A stretch of DNA of 64,000 bases from AWTP1-13 sp963770295 (GCA_963770295.1 CAVYPA010000005.1:62001-126000), one strand, 5' to 3'. Numbered from the stretch's first letter, positions 28,079 through 38,500 are shown. The notes: generated from the letters alone by a model not told the origin. Made by a program: numbers and translations.

Positions 28079-29056
28079 GTGACCAGCGAACGGACCGCTC
28101 TCGTCCTCGGCGCCACAGGGGGTATCGGCGGCGAGGTGGCCAGGCAGTTGCTTGCCAGCGGGTGGCGCGTGCGCGCTCTCAATCGCAAACCCGACGGTCT
28201 GGCCCCACCGAGCCGCGCCTCTGGGGTGGTCTGGGTGCAAGGTGATGCCATGTCTGCCGCCGATGTCGCCGCGGCAGCCGCCGGTCAATCCGTCATCGTG
28301 CATGCCGTGAACCCGCCCGGCTACCGCAACTGGGGCAAGCTGGTGCTGCCGATGCTGGACAATACTATTGCCGCCGCGCGGGCCAACGAGGCACGGATTG
28401 TGCTGCCCGGCACCGTCTACAATTTCGGCCCGGACGCACTGCCCCATCCGCACGAGGACTCCCCCCAAAACCCCGTCACCGCCAAGGGACGAATCCGCGC
28501 CGAGATGGAGCGGCGCCTCCGCACGGCGGCAGCGGCGGGCGCCAAGGTCTTGATTGTTCGCGCCGGCGATTTTTTCGGGCCGAGCGCGGCCAATAACTGG
28601 TTCTCGCAAGCGCTCGTGAAGCCGGGAAAGCCCGTTGCAAAAATTACCTATCCGGGCATGCGCGGCGTTGGTCACCAGTGGGCATACCTTCCCGATGTGG
28701 CCGAGACAATGGTTCGCCTCCTGGAAAAATCCGATGCGCTGGAGGCCTATGCGGTCTTCCATATGACGGGCCATTGGGACGCGGACGGCACCGAAATGAT
28801 CGATGCAATCCGTAGAACTGCCGGCAATGCAAGCATCAAGGTCGCTGCCATGCCCTGGGGTCTGATGCGGTTGCTAGCTCCCGTCGTGCCGTTGTTTCGG
28901 GAGCTTGCGGAAATGCGCTATCTGTGGCGCCTACCCGTTAAAATGGATGGCAAGCGGCTTGCCGGCGTGCTGGGTGCCGAGCCGCATACGCCGCTGGACG
29001 CCGCCGTGCGGAGCACTTTGACCGGGCTCGGGTGTCTGGCTGCGGAGAAGCCATGA
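28079..29056 (+). CDS. NAD(P)-binding epimerase/dehydratase-like (extended or atypical SDR) protein
   Basis: The 325-residue product starts at GTG 28079 behind AAGGGAG. The Rossmann motif LVLGATGGIGGEVARQLL binds NAD(P). Conserved strands (VIVHAVNPPGY, RIVLPGTVYNFGP) follow. The usual YxxxK catalytic pair is not intact: the region reads NPVTAKGRIRAEM with no Tyr four before the Lys, as in atypical or NmrA-like SDRs. It may act as a redox sensor or an oxidoreductase of unknown substrate. The frame is open further upstream, but not protein-like. Confidence 0.8.
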   Translation: MTSERTALVLGATGGIGGEVARQLLASGWRVRALNRKPDGLAPPSRASGVVWVQGDAMSAADVAAAAAGQSVIVHAVNPPGYRNWGKLVLPMLDNTIAAARANEARIVLPGTVYNFGPDALPHPHEDSPQNPVTAKGRIRAEMERRLRTAAAAGAKVLIVRAGDFFGPSAANNWFSQALVKPGKPVAKITYPGMRGVGHQWAYLPDVAETMVRLLEKSDALEAYAVFHMTGHWDADGTEMIDAIRRTAGNASIKVAAMPWGLMRLLAPVVPLFRELAEMRYLWRLPVKMDGKRLAGVLGAEPHTPLDAAVRSTLTGLGCLAAEKP

Positions 29057-29418
29057 CCCTGCCGGCGAGATGGGGCCTGGTGCTTGATCCTCGCATCCTC
29101 GCCCCTGAATCCTCGCCCTAAATCCTCGCCCATGAGAGCTGGACCATTGAGGGAGCGGTGGGGTTTGATCGCCGTTACCGCGTCTGGCGCTCGGCCAGCC
29201 TTCCCCCGAAACGGGGAGCGCGGGGCAAGCCGCACGCCGCGGCACCGAGGCCGCTCGTGAACACCGTGAGTGTCCACAGATTTGCTGATTGCCAGCGCCA
29301 CCGATCGCGCGTGGGCACAGGCACTGCCGGATCACTCGGGGTTTCGCCCGATGCCCCATCTTGGCGGAAAGATTTAAGGGGAGAGCGCGCCAATGCGGTG
29401 AGCAGCTTGGGGGTCGTG
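29057..29418. other. Intergenic region with a short tandem repeat
   Basis: Between 29087 and 29132 the motif ATCCTCGCCC recurs three to four times with 11-14-base spacing. Nothing else was recognised; the frame of the next gene is open but not protein-like here. Confidence 0.5.
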
Positions 29419-30660
29419 ATGAACGGGCGGAGTTTGTGTGGTTTTCGGGGATTTGCTGCAAGTGCTGCGATGCTTGCCCTATCCCTCCCCGTCGGGTTGA
29501 GTCGACCCGGGGCTGAGCCAATGGCCCTGGCGCCCGACGAGCGCGCGCTGATCGAGCAGGTCGGCAAATCCATTGCCTCCGATAAGGTGCAATTCGGCAA
29601 GGCGCCGAGCAACTCCCTTGGCGCTGAGATCGTCCTGCCGTTCCGTGACGGTAGCATCACCCTGCTGCGAACGAGCTCTTTCGTGCGCGAGGATGGCAGC
29701 ATTTCCTGGCGAGGTATCGTCAAGGAGACCGGCGAGCGGGCCGCGCTCATGGTTTGGGGCAACGCGGTGTTGGCAGGGTATTTCGCCTATGACGGCACCA
29801 TCTTCGCCATTGAGAATTTGGGCGGCGGCTTGCATGCCTTCGCGGAAATGGGGCGGGAACTGGTACTACCCGACCATCCGTCGCCGACGTCCGCCCGCGA
29901 CAGTGCGCCAATGCCGAGCCGGAAAGGAGTAGCCAAGCGGCGCGTCGAGCCTGCCGTCGCAGCTTTTGCCGATGGCGATCGGCAAGCCTTGGAAGCAAAG
30001 GACATCACCATCGACGTTATGATGTTCTATACCCCGAACGTGGCCCGCCACTACGTGCGCGACCCTGCCGACTTGCTGGCGGTCGCAATTGACGAGACCA
30101 ACGAGACCTTCAGGAATAGCGGGCTCGGCAATATCAAACTGCGGCTCGTGCATACGCAACCCATCAACTATGACGGCTCGGCGGATGATCAGTTTACCCA
30201 TCTTTATACCATGGTTGACGGGCTTGGACCGTTCAGGGACGTGCAGAGGTTGCGCAACGAGAAGCGCGCGGACATTGTTGGTCTGGTGATTGACAATCCC
30301 AGGGGCTGCGGCCTGTCGACACGGGTCGGTCCTGAGTCCGACGAAGCCTACTTCGTCGTGCATCATGCCTGCGTCACCGTCTCCATGTCGATCGGCCACG
30401 AGATCGGACACATCTTAGGGATTCGGCACGATCGCGCGACCGATGCCAGTAACGTGCCGATGGCCTATGGGCATGGCTATGTCAATGGCGACAAGTGGCG
30501 CGACATCATGAGTTACAATGAAAGCTGCGGTGGCTGCCCGCGCATACCCTTCTGGTCAAACCCGAGGATCCTCTACAAGGGCGAACCGACCGGCACCGTG
30601 GCGGCCGATAGCGCCAGAGTTATTCTGGAAAAGGCCGAGCGCGTTTCGAGATTCAGATAG
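29419..30660 (+). CDS. Secreted metzincin-type zinc metalloprotease
   Basis: The 413-residue protein has a signal peptide (core ASAAMLALSLPVGL). An N-terminal propeptide-like part (~35-175) precedes a catalytic domain starting near DITIDVMMFYTPNVA. The zinc site is HEIGHILGIRHD with ligands His327, His331 and His337 and Glu328 as base. The Met-turn is Met364 in DIMSYN. This is the reprolysin/M12B-like metzincin layout. The preceding GTG at 29416 is an alternative start. Substrates are unknown; secretion is likely. Confidence 0.88.
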   Translation: MNGRSLCGFRGFAASAAMLALSLPVGLSRPGAEPMALAPDERALIEQVGKSIASDKVQFGKAPSNSLGAEIVLPFRDGSITLLRTSSFVREDGSISWRGIVKETGERAALMVWGNAVLAGYFAYDGTIFAIENLGGGLHAFAEMGRELVLPDHPSPTSARDSAPMPSRKGVAKRRVEPAVAAFADGDRQALEAKDITIDVMMFYTPNVARHYVRDPADLLAVAIDETNETFRNSGLGNIKLRLVHTQPINYDGSADDQFTHLYTMVDGLGPFRDVQRLRNEKRADIVGLVIDNPRGCGLSTRVGPESDEAYFVVHHACVTVSMSIGHEIGHILGIRHDRATDASNVPMAYGHGYVNGDKWRDIMSYNESCGGCPRIPFWSNPRILYKGEPTGTVAADSARVILEKAERVSRFR

Positions 30661-30923
30661 GGCGGCCGCGGCAACCTAGGGAGCGCCGGCTGCGCCATGG
30701 TAGCCATGCCCGCATTGGGCTAGGGCGGCCGGTCGGCGAGGCGCGGGGAGCGGCCACGAAACCGTTGTTTGGGAAATTGGTCGGGATGCTGAGCGGTCGG
30801 GCCACGCCGGCAAATGCTCGCCGTTCCGGTGAGGTTAACTAAGAAGGCTGCTGTCATCTTGCGGATATCGTGCAATGGGCCAGAGTTGGCCGCGGTTTTG
30901 CGCGAAGTGGCCCGGGGCACCTC

Positions 30924-32753
30924 ATGCACCGCACAACCCCTATGACAGCGACCAGGTCAAAAGCGTTCGTGTTGCTCGACAGCCAGCGGCACGCGCTCGC
31001 CCGCATCGCCGCCGGTGATCCGCTCGTCGACGTCTTGGCGGAATTGGTGCAACAGGTCGATGTCACCGCCCGCAAGCACGCCGAAGACGCCCTACGCAAT
31101 CAGACGCGTCGCCTGGAAACGTTCAATCGTCTCTCCAAGTCTATTGCCACCGACCTCGACCTGGAGCGCATCGTCCAAACTGTGACGGACATCGCCACCG
31201 AACTCAGCGGCGCGAAGTTTGGAGCCTTCTTCTACAACGTGACCGACAACAAGGGCGAGCGGTACTTGCTCTATACGCTCTCGGGTGCGCCGCGCGAGGC
31301 CTTTGCTCGCTTCGGCCTGCCGCGCAACACCGCAATCTTCCAGCCTACTTTTGGGGGTACCGGCATCGTTCGTTGCGACGATGTTCGCGCCGATCCGCGC
31401 TATGGCAAAAGCGGGCCCCACTTCGGTATGCCGAAAGGCCACTTGCCGGTCGTCAGTTATCTCGCGGTGCCCGTGATCTCGCAATCCGGCGAGGTGCATG
31501 GCGGTCTTTTCTTCGGCCACGACAAGCCGGCGGCCTTTGGTAAGGAGGCGGAAGAGATCGTCAAGGCGGTGGCAGCGCATGCGGCGAGCGCCATCGACAA
31601 TGCGCGCCTGCTGCAAGCGGTCCGCGGCGAAATCGCCGAACGCCGCCGCGCCGAGGAGCGGCATCGGCGCAAAACCGAAGGGCTCATGAAAGAGAGCGAG
31701 GCGCGGCTGCAGGAGGCCCTTGCTGCCGGGCAGGTCATGGCCTTCGAATGGGACGCCGGCACGGACTTGTCCCATCGCAGCCAGAACGCCGCGGAAATTC
31801 TCGGTTTCGCGCGCGGTAGCGAGCCCAAGTCCCTCGGCGATTTCCTGGCGGCCGTGCACCCGCACGATCGCCTTCACGTCAAGGCGGTCATGTCATCGCT
31901 GCGTCCGGACAGTCCCTCCTATGCAATCGATTTTCGCTACATTCGCCCGGACGGCCGGGAGGTGTGGCTCGAGGAGACGGCAAGAGGCGAGTTCGATGCG
32001 GCTGGATCCTGCGTGCGGCTCAAGGGATTGACCCGCGATATTACCGAGCACAAGCGGGCGCAGGAGCACCAGAGCGTGCTCATTGCGGAACTCGACCACC
32101 GGGTCAAGAACGTGCTCTCTTGTGTCGCTGCGATCGTGCAGCGCACGCGCGAGAGCAGTGGTTCGGTGCTGGAGTTCGCCGATGCGCTCAAGCGCCGCCT
32201 TCACTCGATGGCCAACACCCATGCCCTGTTGAGCCGTGGTCGCTGGCAGGGCGCCAGCCTCGCCGAACTCGTGGATGGTGAACTGGCCCCCTGGCGGACG
32301 GCAGGGAACCTGACGGTCGAGGGACCGCAGGTGTTCCTTGCCGCCGAAGCGACGCAGGCGGCGGCGATGGTGCTGCACGAACTCGCAACTAACGCTGCCA
32401 AATATGGTGCGCTTTCGACGGCGCCGGGCCACGTGTCCGTGCGCTGGCATTGCGGCTCGAACGGCAGCGCCTCGACGGCGGTTTTCTTGGAGTGGCAGGA
32501 AAAGGGTGGTCCCTCGGTGGTCGCGCCGACGACACCCGGCTACGGCACCAGCGTGATTTGCGACCTGATCCCCTATGAGCTCGGCGGCGCCGTCGATCTG
32601 ACATTCGCGGCGGAAGGGGTGGGCTGCCGCATCGTGATCCCGGCGAATTGGATTGGCAGCAAGGAGTTGCGAACGGCACGGCGCGGCTTGGCGTCAAGTT
32701 ATCTAGAAATGGTCGGCGACGCTCTGAGCATGCGCGCCGAGAGGCTGTCTTGA
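30924..32753 (+). CDS. GAF-PAS-HWE sensor histidine kinase
   Basis: In order the protein has a short N-terminal helical stretch (LLDSQRHALARIAAGDPL), a GAF domain (~65-220), a PAS domain with C-terminal motif (~255-380, ending GLTRDITEHK) and an HWE-type kinase domain. The kinase has phospho-acceptor His in LIAELDHRVKNVLS, then MVLHELATNAAKYGAL and TPGYGTSVICDLIPYELGG. It is soluble, with no membrane segment. HWE kinases are mostly alphaproteobacterial and signal in light, stress or nodulation pathways. The start is uncertain: GTG 30870, ATG 30924 and ATG 30942 are all in frame. No regulator gene is adjacent. Confidence 0.88.
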   Translation: MHRTTPMTATRSKAFVLLDSQRHALARIAAGDPLVDVLAELVQQVDVTARKHAEDALRNQTRRLETFNRLSKSIATDLDLERIVQTVTDIATELSGAKFGAFFYNVTDNKGERYLLYTLSGAPREAFARFGLPRNTAIFQPTFGGTGIVRCDDVRADPRYGKSGPHFGMPKGHLPVVSYLAVPVISQSGEVHGGLFFGHDKPAAFGKEAEEIVKAVAAHAASAIDNARLLQAVRGEIAERRRAEERHRRKTEGLMKESEARLQEALAAGQVMAFEWDAGTDLSHRSQNAAEILGFARGSEPKSLGDFLAAVHPHDRLHVKAVMSSLRPDSPSYAIDFRYIRPDGREVWLEETARGEFDAAGSCVRLKGLTRDITEHKRAQEHQSVLIAELDHRVKNVLSCVAAIVQRTRESSGSVLEFADALKRRLHSMANTHALLSRGRWQGASLAELVDGELAPWRTAGNLTVEGPQVFLAAEATQAAAMVLHELATNAAKYGALSTAPGHVSVRWHCGSNGSASTAVFLEWQEKGGPSVVAPTTPGYGTSVICDLIPYELGGAVDLTFAAEGVGCRIVIPANWIGSKELRTARRGLASSYLEMVGDALSMRAERLS

Positions 32754-32987
32754 GCGGCAAAGTTCCCCGCTGCAGCCGCGGTGGGGCGTAAGGTGAGCGA
32801 TGCGGCCACACTCAGGCCGCACGTTGCGGGCGAACCAGACAAAGGCGGCCGGGCGCGGTGTTCGGCACGCTCGCCTCGGTCCTAACGTTGGTCATCGTGA
32901 TGTGGCTGCTACAGAGCGGATCGCTGGCGCAGCTGGTGGTGGGCTGACGCGCTGAAGGCAACGCCTGCAGGCACCTCAAGTCTAACG

Positions 32988-34151
32988 TCATTCGGCCAAG
33001 GCGCGCATGACCGTAATGAGGTCGGACTTGGCTTCAAAGCCGATGCCGGGCAGCTCCGGCATGAGGATGTAACCTTTGTCGACGCGCACACCGTCGGGAA
33101 AGCCCCCATAGGGCTGGAAGAGATCGGGATAGCTCTCATTGCCGCCGAGCCCCAAGCCGGCGGCAATATTGAGCGACATCTGGTGCCCGCCGTGGGGAAT
33201 GCAGCGCCTTGGCGACCAGCCAGATTGTGTCACGACCTCGAGGGTGCGCAGATACTCGACCAGACCGTAGGATAGGGCGCAGTCGAATTGGAGCCAATCG
33301 CGGTCCGAGCGCATGCCGCCATAGCGCAGGAGATTGCGGGCGTCCTGATGCGAGAAGAGATTTTCTCCCGTCGCCATCGGGCCTGGATAAAATTCCGACA
33401 GGGCGGCTTGCAAGGCATAGTCAAGCGGATCGCCAGCCTCCTCGTACCAGAAGAGCGGATAGTCACGCAGCATCTTGGCGTAGGCGATGCCTGCTTCGAG
33501 GTCGAAGCGGCCGTTGGCATCTACCGCGAGGTGCGCCTGCGATCCGATTTCGGCCAGGACGGCCTCGATGCGACGTCGGTCCTCGGCCATTGGCGCGCCG
33601 CCGATCTTCATCTTTACGACCGTGTAGCCGCGGTCGAGATAACTGCGCATTTCCGCGCGTAGGGCGGTGTCGTCCTTGCCGGGGTAATAGTAGCCGCCGG
33701 CGGCATAGACGAAGACCCTGGGATCGGCCTGTCGTCCCTTGTTCTCCGCCAATAGCCGAAACAAGGGTTTGCCGGCGATCTTGGCCGTCGCATCCCAAAC
33801 GGCCATATCGAGCGTACCGACGGCAACGGAGCGCTCGCCATGGCCGCCGGGCTTTTCGTTGCTCATCATCGCGGTCCAGATCTTGTGCGGATCCAAATTG
33901 TCGCCCGCCGCGTTGAGGAGGCTCGCCGCAGGAGCCTCAAGGATGCGTCCCCGGAACCGCTCGCGGATCAGGCCACCCTGGCCGTATCGGCCATTGGAAT
34001 TGAAACCGTAACCGACGACCCGACGGCCTTCGCGCACGACATCGGTGACGACGGCCACCAGACTTGTCGTCATCTGCGAGAAATCGATATAGGCATTGCG
34101 GATCGGTGAAGCGATCGGCTTGGTCACCTCACACACGTCGATGATGCGCAT
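32988..34151 (-). CDS. tarD: D(-)-tartrate dehydratase (enolase superfamily)
   Basis: The 387-residue protein appears collinear with the characterised Bradyrhizobium D-tartrate dehydratase, as far as I can recall that sequence. Key residues are present: KMK (Lys180, Lys182), metal ligands Asp211 (VDANGRF), Glu237 and Glu263 (TGENLFSHQD), and the general base His320 in CIPHGGHQMS. It converts D-tartrate to oxaloacetate via beta-elimination in the cytosol with Mg2+. No transporter or regulator for tartrate is adjacent. Confidence 0.92.
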   Translation of the reverse strand: MRIIDVCEVTKPIASPIRNAYIDFSQMTTSLVAVVTDVVREGRRVVGYGFNSNGRYGQGGLIRERFRGRILEAPAASLLNAAGDNLDPHKIWTAMMSNEKPGGHGERSVAVGTLDMAVWDATAKIAGKPLFRLLAENKGRQADPRVFVYAAGGYYYPGKDDTALRAEMRSYLDRGYTVVKMKIGGAPMAEDRRRIEAVLAEIGSQAHLAVDANGRFDLEAGIAYAKMLRDYPLFWYEEAGDPLDYALQAALSEFYPGPMATGENLFSHQDARNLLRYGGMRSDRDWLQFDCALSYGLVEYLRTLEVVTQSGWSPRRCIPHGGHQMSLNIAAGLGLGGNESYPDLFQPYGGFPDGVRVDKGYILMPELPGIGFEAKSDLITVMRALAE

Positions 34152-34363
34152 GGCAATCCCCCTGGGCGCTCAGGTGCCCGGCCGACGCCAGGTTTAGCCC
34201 CGGGGGAACTGCGAAATTGTCCTCCGGCAGCCACAGGGAGTTTCTGGCACGACATCGGCAGGCATGAAAGCCTTCTCTCCGTGTCGGCCCAGGCGCTCTC
34301 AGACCGCAAAGGTAGAGCCTGCCCGCGGCGGGGGAGGCACCCGCCGCGGGCCGCAGGCGCGCG

Positions 34364-34507
34364 CTAGCCGGGAGGAGAGCCCGGAGGGGAAGGATCGTGC
34401 GGCGTCCAATGGGTTGGTGGCCCCACGCTCGGGTCGTAGGCGGCGGCCGGTGCGGCGATCGCCGCCAGTAGCGACAAGGCAACAAGTGCCGGAATGATAG
34501 GCTTCAT
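34364..34507 (-). CDS. Small exported peptide (47 aa)
   Basis: ATG 34507 has a strong ribosome site (AAAAGGAGAG) and opens a clear signal peptide, MKPIIPALVALSLLAAIAAP, ending PAAAYD. The mature part is only ~25 residues and rich in Pro, Asp, His and Trp (WTPHDPSPPGSPPG). No family was recognised. The strong start signals make it likely to be real. Confidence 0.6.
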   Translation of the reverse strand: MKPIIPALVALSLLAAIAAPAAAYDPSVGPPTHWTPHDPSPPGSPPG

Positions 34508-34856
34508 GATCACTCTCCTTTTAGGGCGAACTGCGTCGCCTGCGAGCATGTCGCCATTGCGCCTGCGCATAAAAAGGTGGGGTCACACATCGGTGATCCC
34601 TTTTGATGTTTCGGCCCTGCAAGATTGGAACGCAGCCGCCGAGGCCGACCGATTTGGGCGGCGTCTGATCTGGGCATTGCCTACAAATTCGCGCGGCAAC
34701 GCGGCACCTCATGTGAGACACGGCAACGTGCGTTTGGGTCACCAGGCCCCCGGCGGGGGTTCAGCGGGGGAGCAAACGGCTGAGCGCAGCATGAGCTTCG
34801 GGTGCGGTGGCGCGTCGGGCTCCAGATAAACTCCCGCCGCACCGGGCCGGCGACGA

Positions 34857-35288
34857 TCAAGGCTTTACGCGCCTGAATGTGAGCAGCACATAGCCCGATC
34901 CGCTGTTGGCCTCGAAGGCGGCGGGCCGCCCCTTTGCCAGGTTTGCGGCATTGTCGCAGATTTTCAGGGTGTCGCCGTCGAGGACGTAAATGCCCTTCCA
35001 GGCCTTGCCCTTCAGGGCCCCTTCCTTGTGCTCGAAGTCGACGGTCGCCGGCTTTGCCTGCGGATCGGTTCCGAGGCGTCCTGCGAAGAGAAGCGTGCCG
35101 TCCTTGGACCGAATCTTGAAGTCCTTGCCGGCAACCGACAGTCGATGTCCCACGACGTCAGCGTCGGCTTTGCCCTCGCGCTCGGCTGCTGTCGCCGTCC
35201 AGCTCCCCTCAAGGGTCTTTTGCGCGGCCTGGGCCGGCGGCGCCAAGCCGAGCAGGACCCCGATCATTGCCGAGATCAGCCAGTGCAT
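34857..35288 (-). CDS. Exported TIGR03067-like domain protein
   Basis: A 143-residue protein with signal peptide (MHWLISAMIGVLLGLAPPAQ, then AAQ). The mature domain has LEGSWTATAAEREGK, TVDFEHKEGALKGKAWKGIY and LDGDTLKICDNAANLAKGRP, the lipocalin-like pattern of TIGR03067, a family best known from planctomycetes. The function is unknown. Confidence 0.65.
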   Translation of the reverse strand: MHWLISAMIGVLLGLAPPAQAAQKTLEGSWTATAAEREGKADADVVGHRLSVAGKDFKIRSKDGTLLFAGRLGTDPQAKPATVDFEHKEGALKGKAWKGIYVLDGDTLKICDNAANLAKGRPAAFEANSGSGYVLLTFRRVKP

Positions 35289-35563
35289 GGGGCGTATCCT
35301 GTCATGGGGCAGTCCTGCGAGCGTCCCGCCTGAACGCGCCTAACATTCCGGCGCGCCAACCCTGCGCTCCGAGCCTGAAGGTCCACGATCGGTAGATACC
35401 ATGGCATCGCCCGGCGAAGAAACCTGAGGGCATGCGGATGCCGATGGAGATTCGCATTGAGGGTTCGACACGTGCGGGTGATTATGTTCCAAGCTTGTGC
35501 GACCAGCGGACGGATCAGAACGGATATGGCCGGTCGGTTGCACGCAACGTTGGGAGCGTGACG

Positions 35564-36508
35564 CTAATGCGGGCCGAACAAGGCGCTCACGGACTGGCCG
35601 TCGTGAATGCGACGGATCGCTTCCGCGAGCGCCGGGGCAATCGACAACACCGTCAGTTTGGCGACGCGGCTATTGACCGCAATGGGGACGGTGTTTGTGC
35701 AAACGATTTCGCTAATGTCGGGTTGCGCGCTGAGGCGCTGCAGGGCACCAGCAGAGAAAAGGCCATGCGTGCAGGCGATCCGGATCGACTTGACCTTCAG
35801 CTCGCGCAAGCGCTCCAGCAGCTCCAGTACGGTGCTGCCCTTGGCGATTTCGTCGTCCAGCACGATGACATCGCGACCGGCCACGTCGCCGATAATCGAG
35901 CCGATCTTGACGCGGTCGTCGCTGAAGCGCTGTTTGGCGCCTGCCGCCACGGTCGTGCCCAATAACTCCGCAAATCGCGCCGCCTGCTTGGCATTGCCAA
36001 GGTCTGGCGAGACGACGACGCCGTTTGACAAATCGTATTGGCGGAAGTGCTGGGCGAGCTCACGCAGGGCGTGGAGGTGATCGACGGGGATGCTGAAGAA
36101 GCCGTGCACCTGCGGCGAGTGCAAGGTCATCGTCAGCACCCGATTGGCGCCTGAGGTAACGAGAAGATCGGCAACCAGCCGCGCACCGATGGATATTCTT
36201 GGCGCATCCTTCTTGTCGGAGCGCGCGTAGGCGTAATGAGGTATGACGGCCGTGATCCGACGGGCCGACGCTCCCCGCGCCGCGTCCAACATCAAGAAGA
36301 GCTCGAACGCGCGTTCCTGAACGGGAGCCACCAGCGGCTGAATGAGAAAGACATCGCGCTCGCGACAGTTCGCCTGCAGCTGGACGGCCAGGCAGTCATT
36401 GGCAAAGCGCTCCAACTTGCAGGGCAGCAGCGGGACTTCAAGATGACCGCAGATTTCCTGCGCCAGCTCAGGATGAGCGCTTCCGCTGAAAACGGCAATT
36501 CCGCTCAT
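35564..36508 (-). CDS. prs: Ribose-phosphate pyrophosphokinase (PRPP synthase) family protein
   Basis: The 314-residue protein from ATG 36508 starts IAVFSGSAHPELAQEICGHL. It has the ATP-site region IPHYAYARSDKKDAPR, the flexible loop, and the PRPP-binding motif VIVLDDEIAKGSTVLELL. PRPP synthases convert ribose 5-phosphate and ATP to PRPP in the cytosol. DDEIAKGST replaces the usual DDxIDTxGT, so this belongs to the divergent class and may be a second paralogue rather than the housekeeping enzyme. The open frame before 36508 is not protein-like. Confidence 0.85.
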   Translation of the reverse strand: MSGIAVFSGSAHPELAQEICGHLEVPLLPCKLERFANDCLAVQLQANCRERDVFLIQPLVAPVQERAFELFLMLDAARGASARRITAVIPHYAYARSDKKDAPRISIGARLVADLLVTSGANRVLTMTLHSPQVHGFFSIPVDHLHALRELAQHFRQYDLSNGVVVSPDLGNAKQAARFAELLGTTVAAGAKQRFSDDRVKIGSIIGDVAGRDVIVLDDEIAKGSTVLELLERLRELKVKSIRIACTHGLFSAGALQRLSAQPDISEIVCTNTVPIAVNSRVAKLTVLSIAPALAEAIRRIHDGQSVSALFGPH

Positions 36509-36886
36509 GCCGGCTCCCATCGCGCACGGGTGTTTGTGAGATGGGCCGCTTTTGCCCGACTTTGCCGCGGTCGGCAAGAGTGGTTGGATCACTGTCGGGA
36601 AGAGGATGGGCGAGCGCGGGGTCGAAAAGTCGCCCTGGTTTTTGCCTCCGGCTCAACCACATCTATGGCTTGGGCAGCGGGCAGGGTGTCTGCCGATGAT
36701 TGTCATGGCTGCGCGCAGCGCTTCTGGATCCGTCTCCCCCGCGCCTTGGGGGACCTGGGGGGCCTGGGGCTGGCACTGGCGGCCTGGCGTTGCCAAATCG
36801 GCCATTCCGAGCACGGTTCGTGCGAGGACCTGCAAGGGAAAATCCGATCCGCGCTTCACGAGGCGCCACAAACTTTGGATGCATGA

Positions 36887-37834
36887 ATGAGCAGCGGGCT
36901 TCTTGCGCTATTGGATGACGTGGTGGCGTTGATGAAGCTCGCCGCCGTTACGATCGACGATGCCGCAGCGCAAGCCGCGCGCGCCAGTGCCAAGGCTGCC
37001 GGCGTCGTCATCGACGACGCGGCCGTTACGCCGCGCTACGTCACGGGCCTTGCCGCTCACCGCGAGCTGCCGATCGTGGGTCGGATCACGGTTGGCTCGC
37101 TCAAAAACAAGCTCTTGATCCTGTTACCGGTGGCTCTTCTGCTGAGCTATCTGTGGCCACAGGCCATCACCCCGCTGCTGATGCTCGGGGGATTGTACCT
37201 GTGTTTCGAGGGGGCGGAAAAAGTAGCGCATATGCTGGGCGCAATGCACCACGCTGCGGCTGACCCAGTCCCGTCGCCCGCGCTCGACGCGACGGCATTG
37301 GAAGAGGCCAAGGTGGCCGGCGCCATTCGCACCGATTTCGTCCTCTCGGCCGAGATCATGGCCATTGCGCTCGCCAGCATCGAAACGCCGGATTTCGTGA
37401 CGCGCGCGCTGGCGTTGGCCCTCGTCGCCGTCTTGGTCACGGCTGGCGTCTACGGAACGGTGGCCCTGATCGTCAAAGCCGATGACATCGGTATCCGCCT
37501 GGCGCAGCGTGATGGGCGATTGTCGGGCCCCATCGGCCGGACAGTGGTCCATAGCATGCCCACTTTGCTGGCGTTCTTGAGTTTTGTTGGCATGTTGGCG
37601 ATGCTTTGGGTTGGTGGCGGTATTCTGCTCCACGGCCTTGCCGAATTTGGCGTCGACGGGCCGGAGCACCTCCTCGATATCATTTCCGAGGTGGTTCGAA
37701 AGTCGACCCCGGTCGGCGCCAAGCTCCTTTCCTGGCTTGTGACGGCGGCGGCTGAGGGCCTCGTGGGGTTAGCGGTTGGGGGGCTGGCCCGGATCGTCAT
37801 GTCCCTGACCATGGCGGCCTTTCGCCGCTCCTAA
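36887..37834 (+). CDS. DUF808 (YedI-like) inner-membrane protein
   Basis: A 315-residue protein beginning MSSGLLALLDDVVALMKLAA, with GVVIDDAAVTPRYVTGL and four to six membrane helices (e.g. LLILLPVALLLSYLWPQAI and LALALVAVLVTAGVYGTVAL). This is the conserved pattern of DUF808. The function is unknown. Its 3' end overlaps the end of the degraded minus-strand gene at 37797. Confidence 0.88.
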   Translation: MSSGLLALLDDVVALMKLAAVTIDDAAAQAARASAKAAGVVIDDAAVTPRYVTGLAAHRELPIVGRITVGSLKNKLLILLPVALLLSYLWPQAITPLLMLGGLYLCFEGAEKVAHMLGAMHHAAADPVPSPALDATALEEAKVAGAIRTDFVLSAEIMAIALASIETPDFVTRALALALVAVLVTAGVYGTVALIVKADDIGIRLAQRDGRLSGPIGRTVVHSMPTLLAFLSFVGMLAMLWVGGGILLHGLAEFGVDGPEHLLDIISEVVRKSTPVGAKLLSWLVTAAAEGLVGLAVGGLARIVMSLTMAAFRRS

Positions 37835-38220
37835 AGCCTATGAACTCGAAACGATCGCTCTCATAGACGCTGGTGAGGACGGCAACGGACTTCAGGCGTA
37901 TGGAGAGGACAACCGCCAGCTCCTTCAATTGGCCGCTGTCGATCAAGGCCTTGTCGCTGTCGCGCACCGACACGAACTTGCTTTGTCCATCGTCGGAGAC
38001 GATGACCCTTTTGAGGCCCGCAGCCGCAAGCTCCGCCGTCGGGGCAAAACCAATTTTTTCGTAGACCTTCTGGAGGGCGGCGAGGAAAGCGTCCCTTGAG
38101 AGCGCAGGACATGCAAGCGTGTGCTCGTCGTTCCCATGGCAGGCTCTCGATGACTGACCAGTCGCGATTGAGTTCAGGAAAGACTATCAGGTCGAGCTTG
38201 CGAGATCCTTGCCGGTGCGG
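37797..38220 (-). pseudogene. Degraded gene, conserved hypothetical, two frames and no start
   Basis: The minus strand reads DLIVFPELNRDWSVIESLPW in one frame (about 38200-38120). It then continues in another frame with ACPALSRDAFLAALQKVYEK, VIVSDDGQSKFVSVRDSDKA and LTSVYESDRFEFIGF, running to TGA 37797-37799 inside the end of the DUF808 gene. Neither part has a start codon; a frameshift lies near 38110-38145 and the true 5' end is lost beyond an in-frame TAA near 38262. No family name is offered. Confidence 0.5.
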
Positions 38221-38500
38221 ATTGGGCGCGGTAGGCGCAAAATGGCAGAAGCGGATCGGTTAGCCTGCGCATTCGGAGCACAAAATAAACGCAGCCTGCG
38301 CAGGGTGCCTCGGGCCTTCGTTTTGATCTTGATTTTTACGGTTGGGCAACGCTTGTGGGTGGCGGTCAAAAAAGTGCGCCAGTGGCGCGCTAGGCTGCTT
38401 GGGATGGGCACGACGCCGAGCGTTGCGATGTCTTCGACGGGCAATGGGGGGCGGGCGATGGGCATCTATGCCGTGAGGATGCAGCCTCTAAGGGGGAGCG

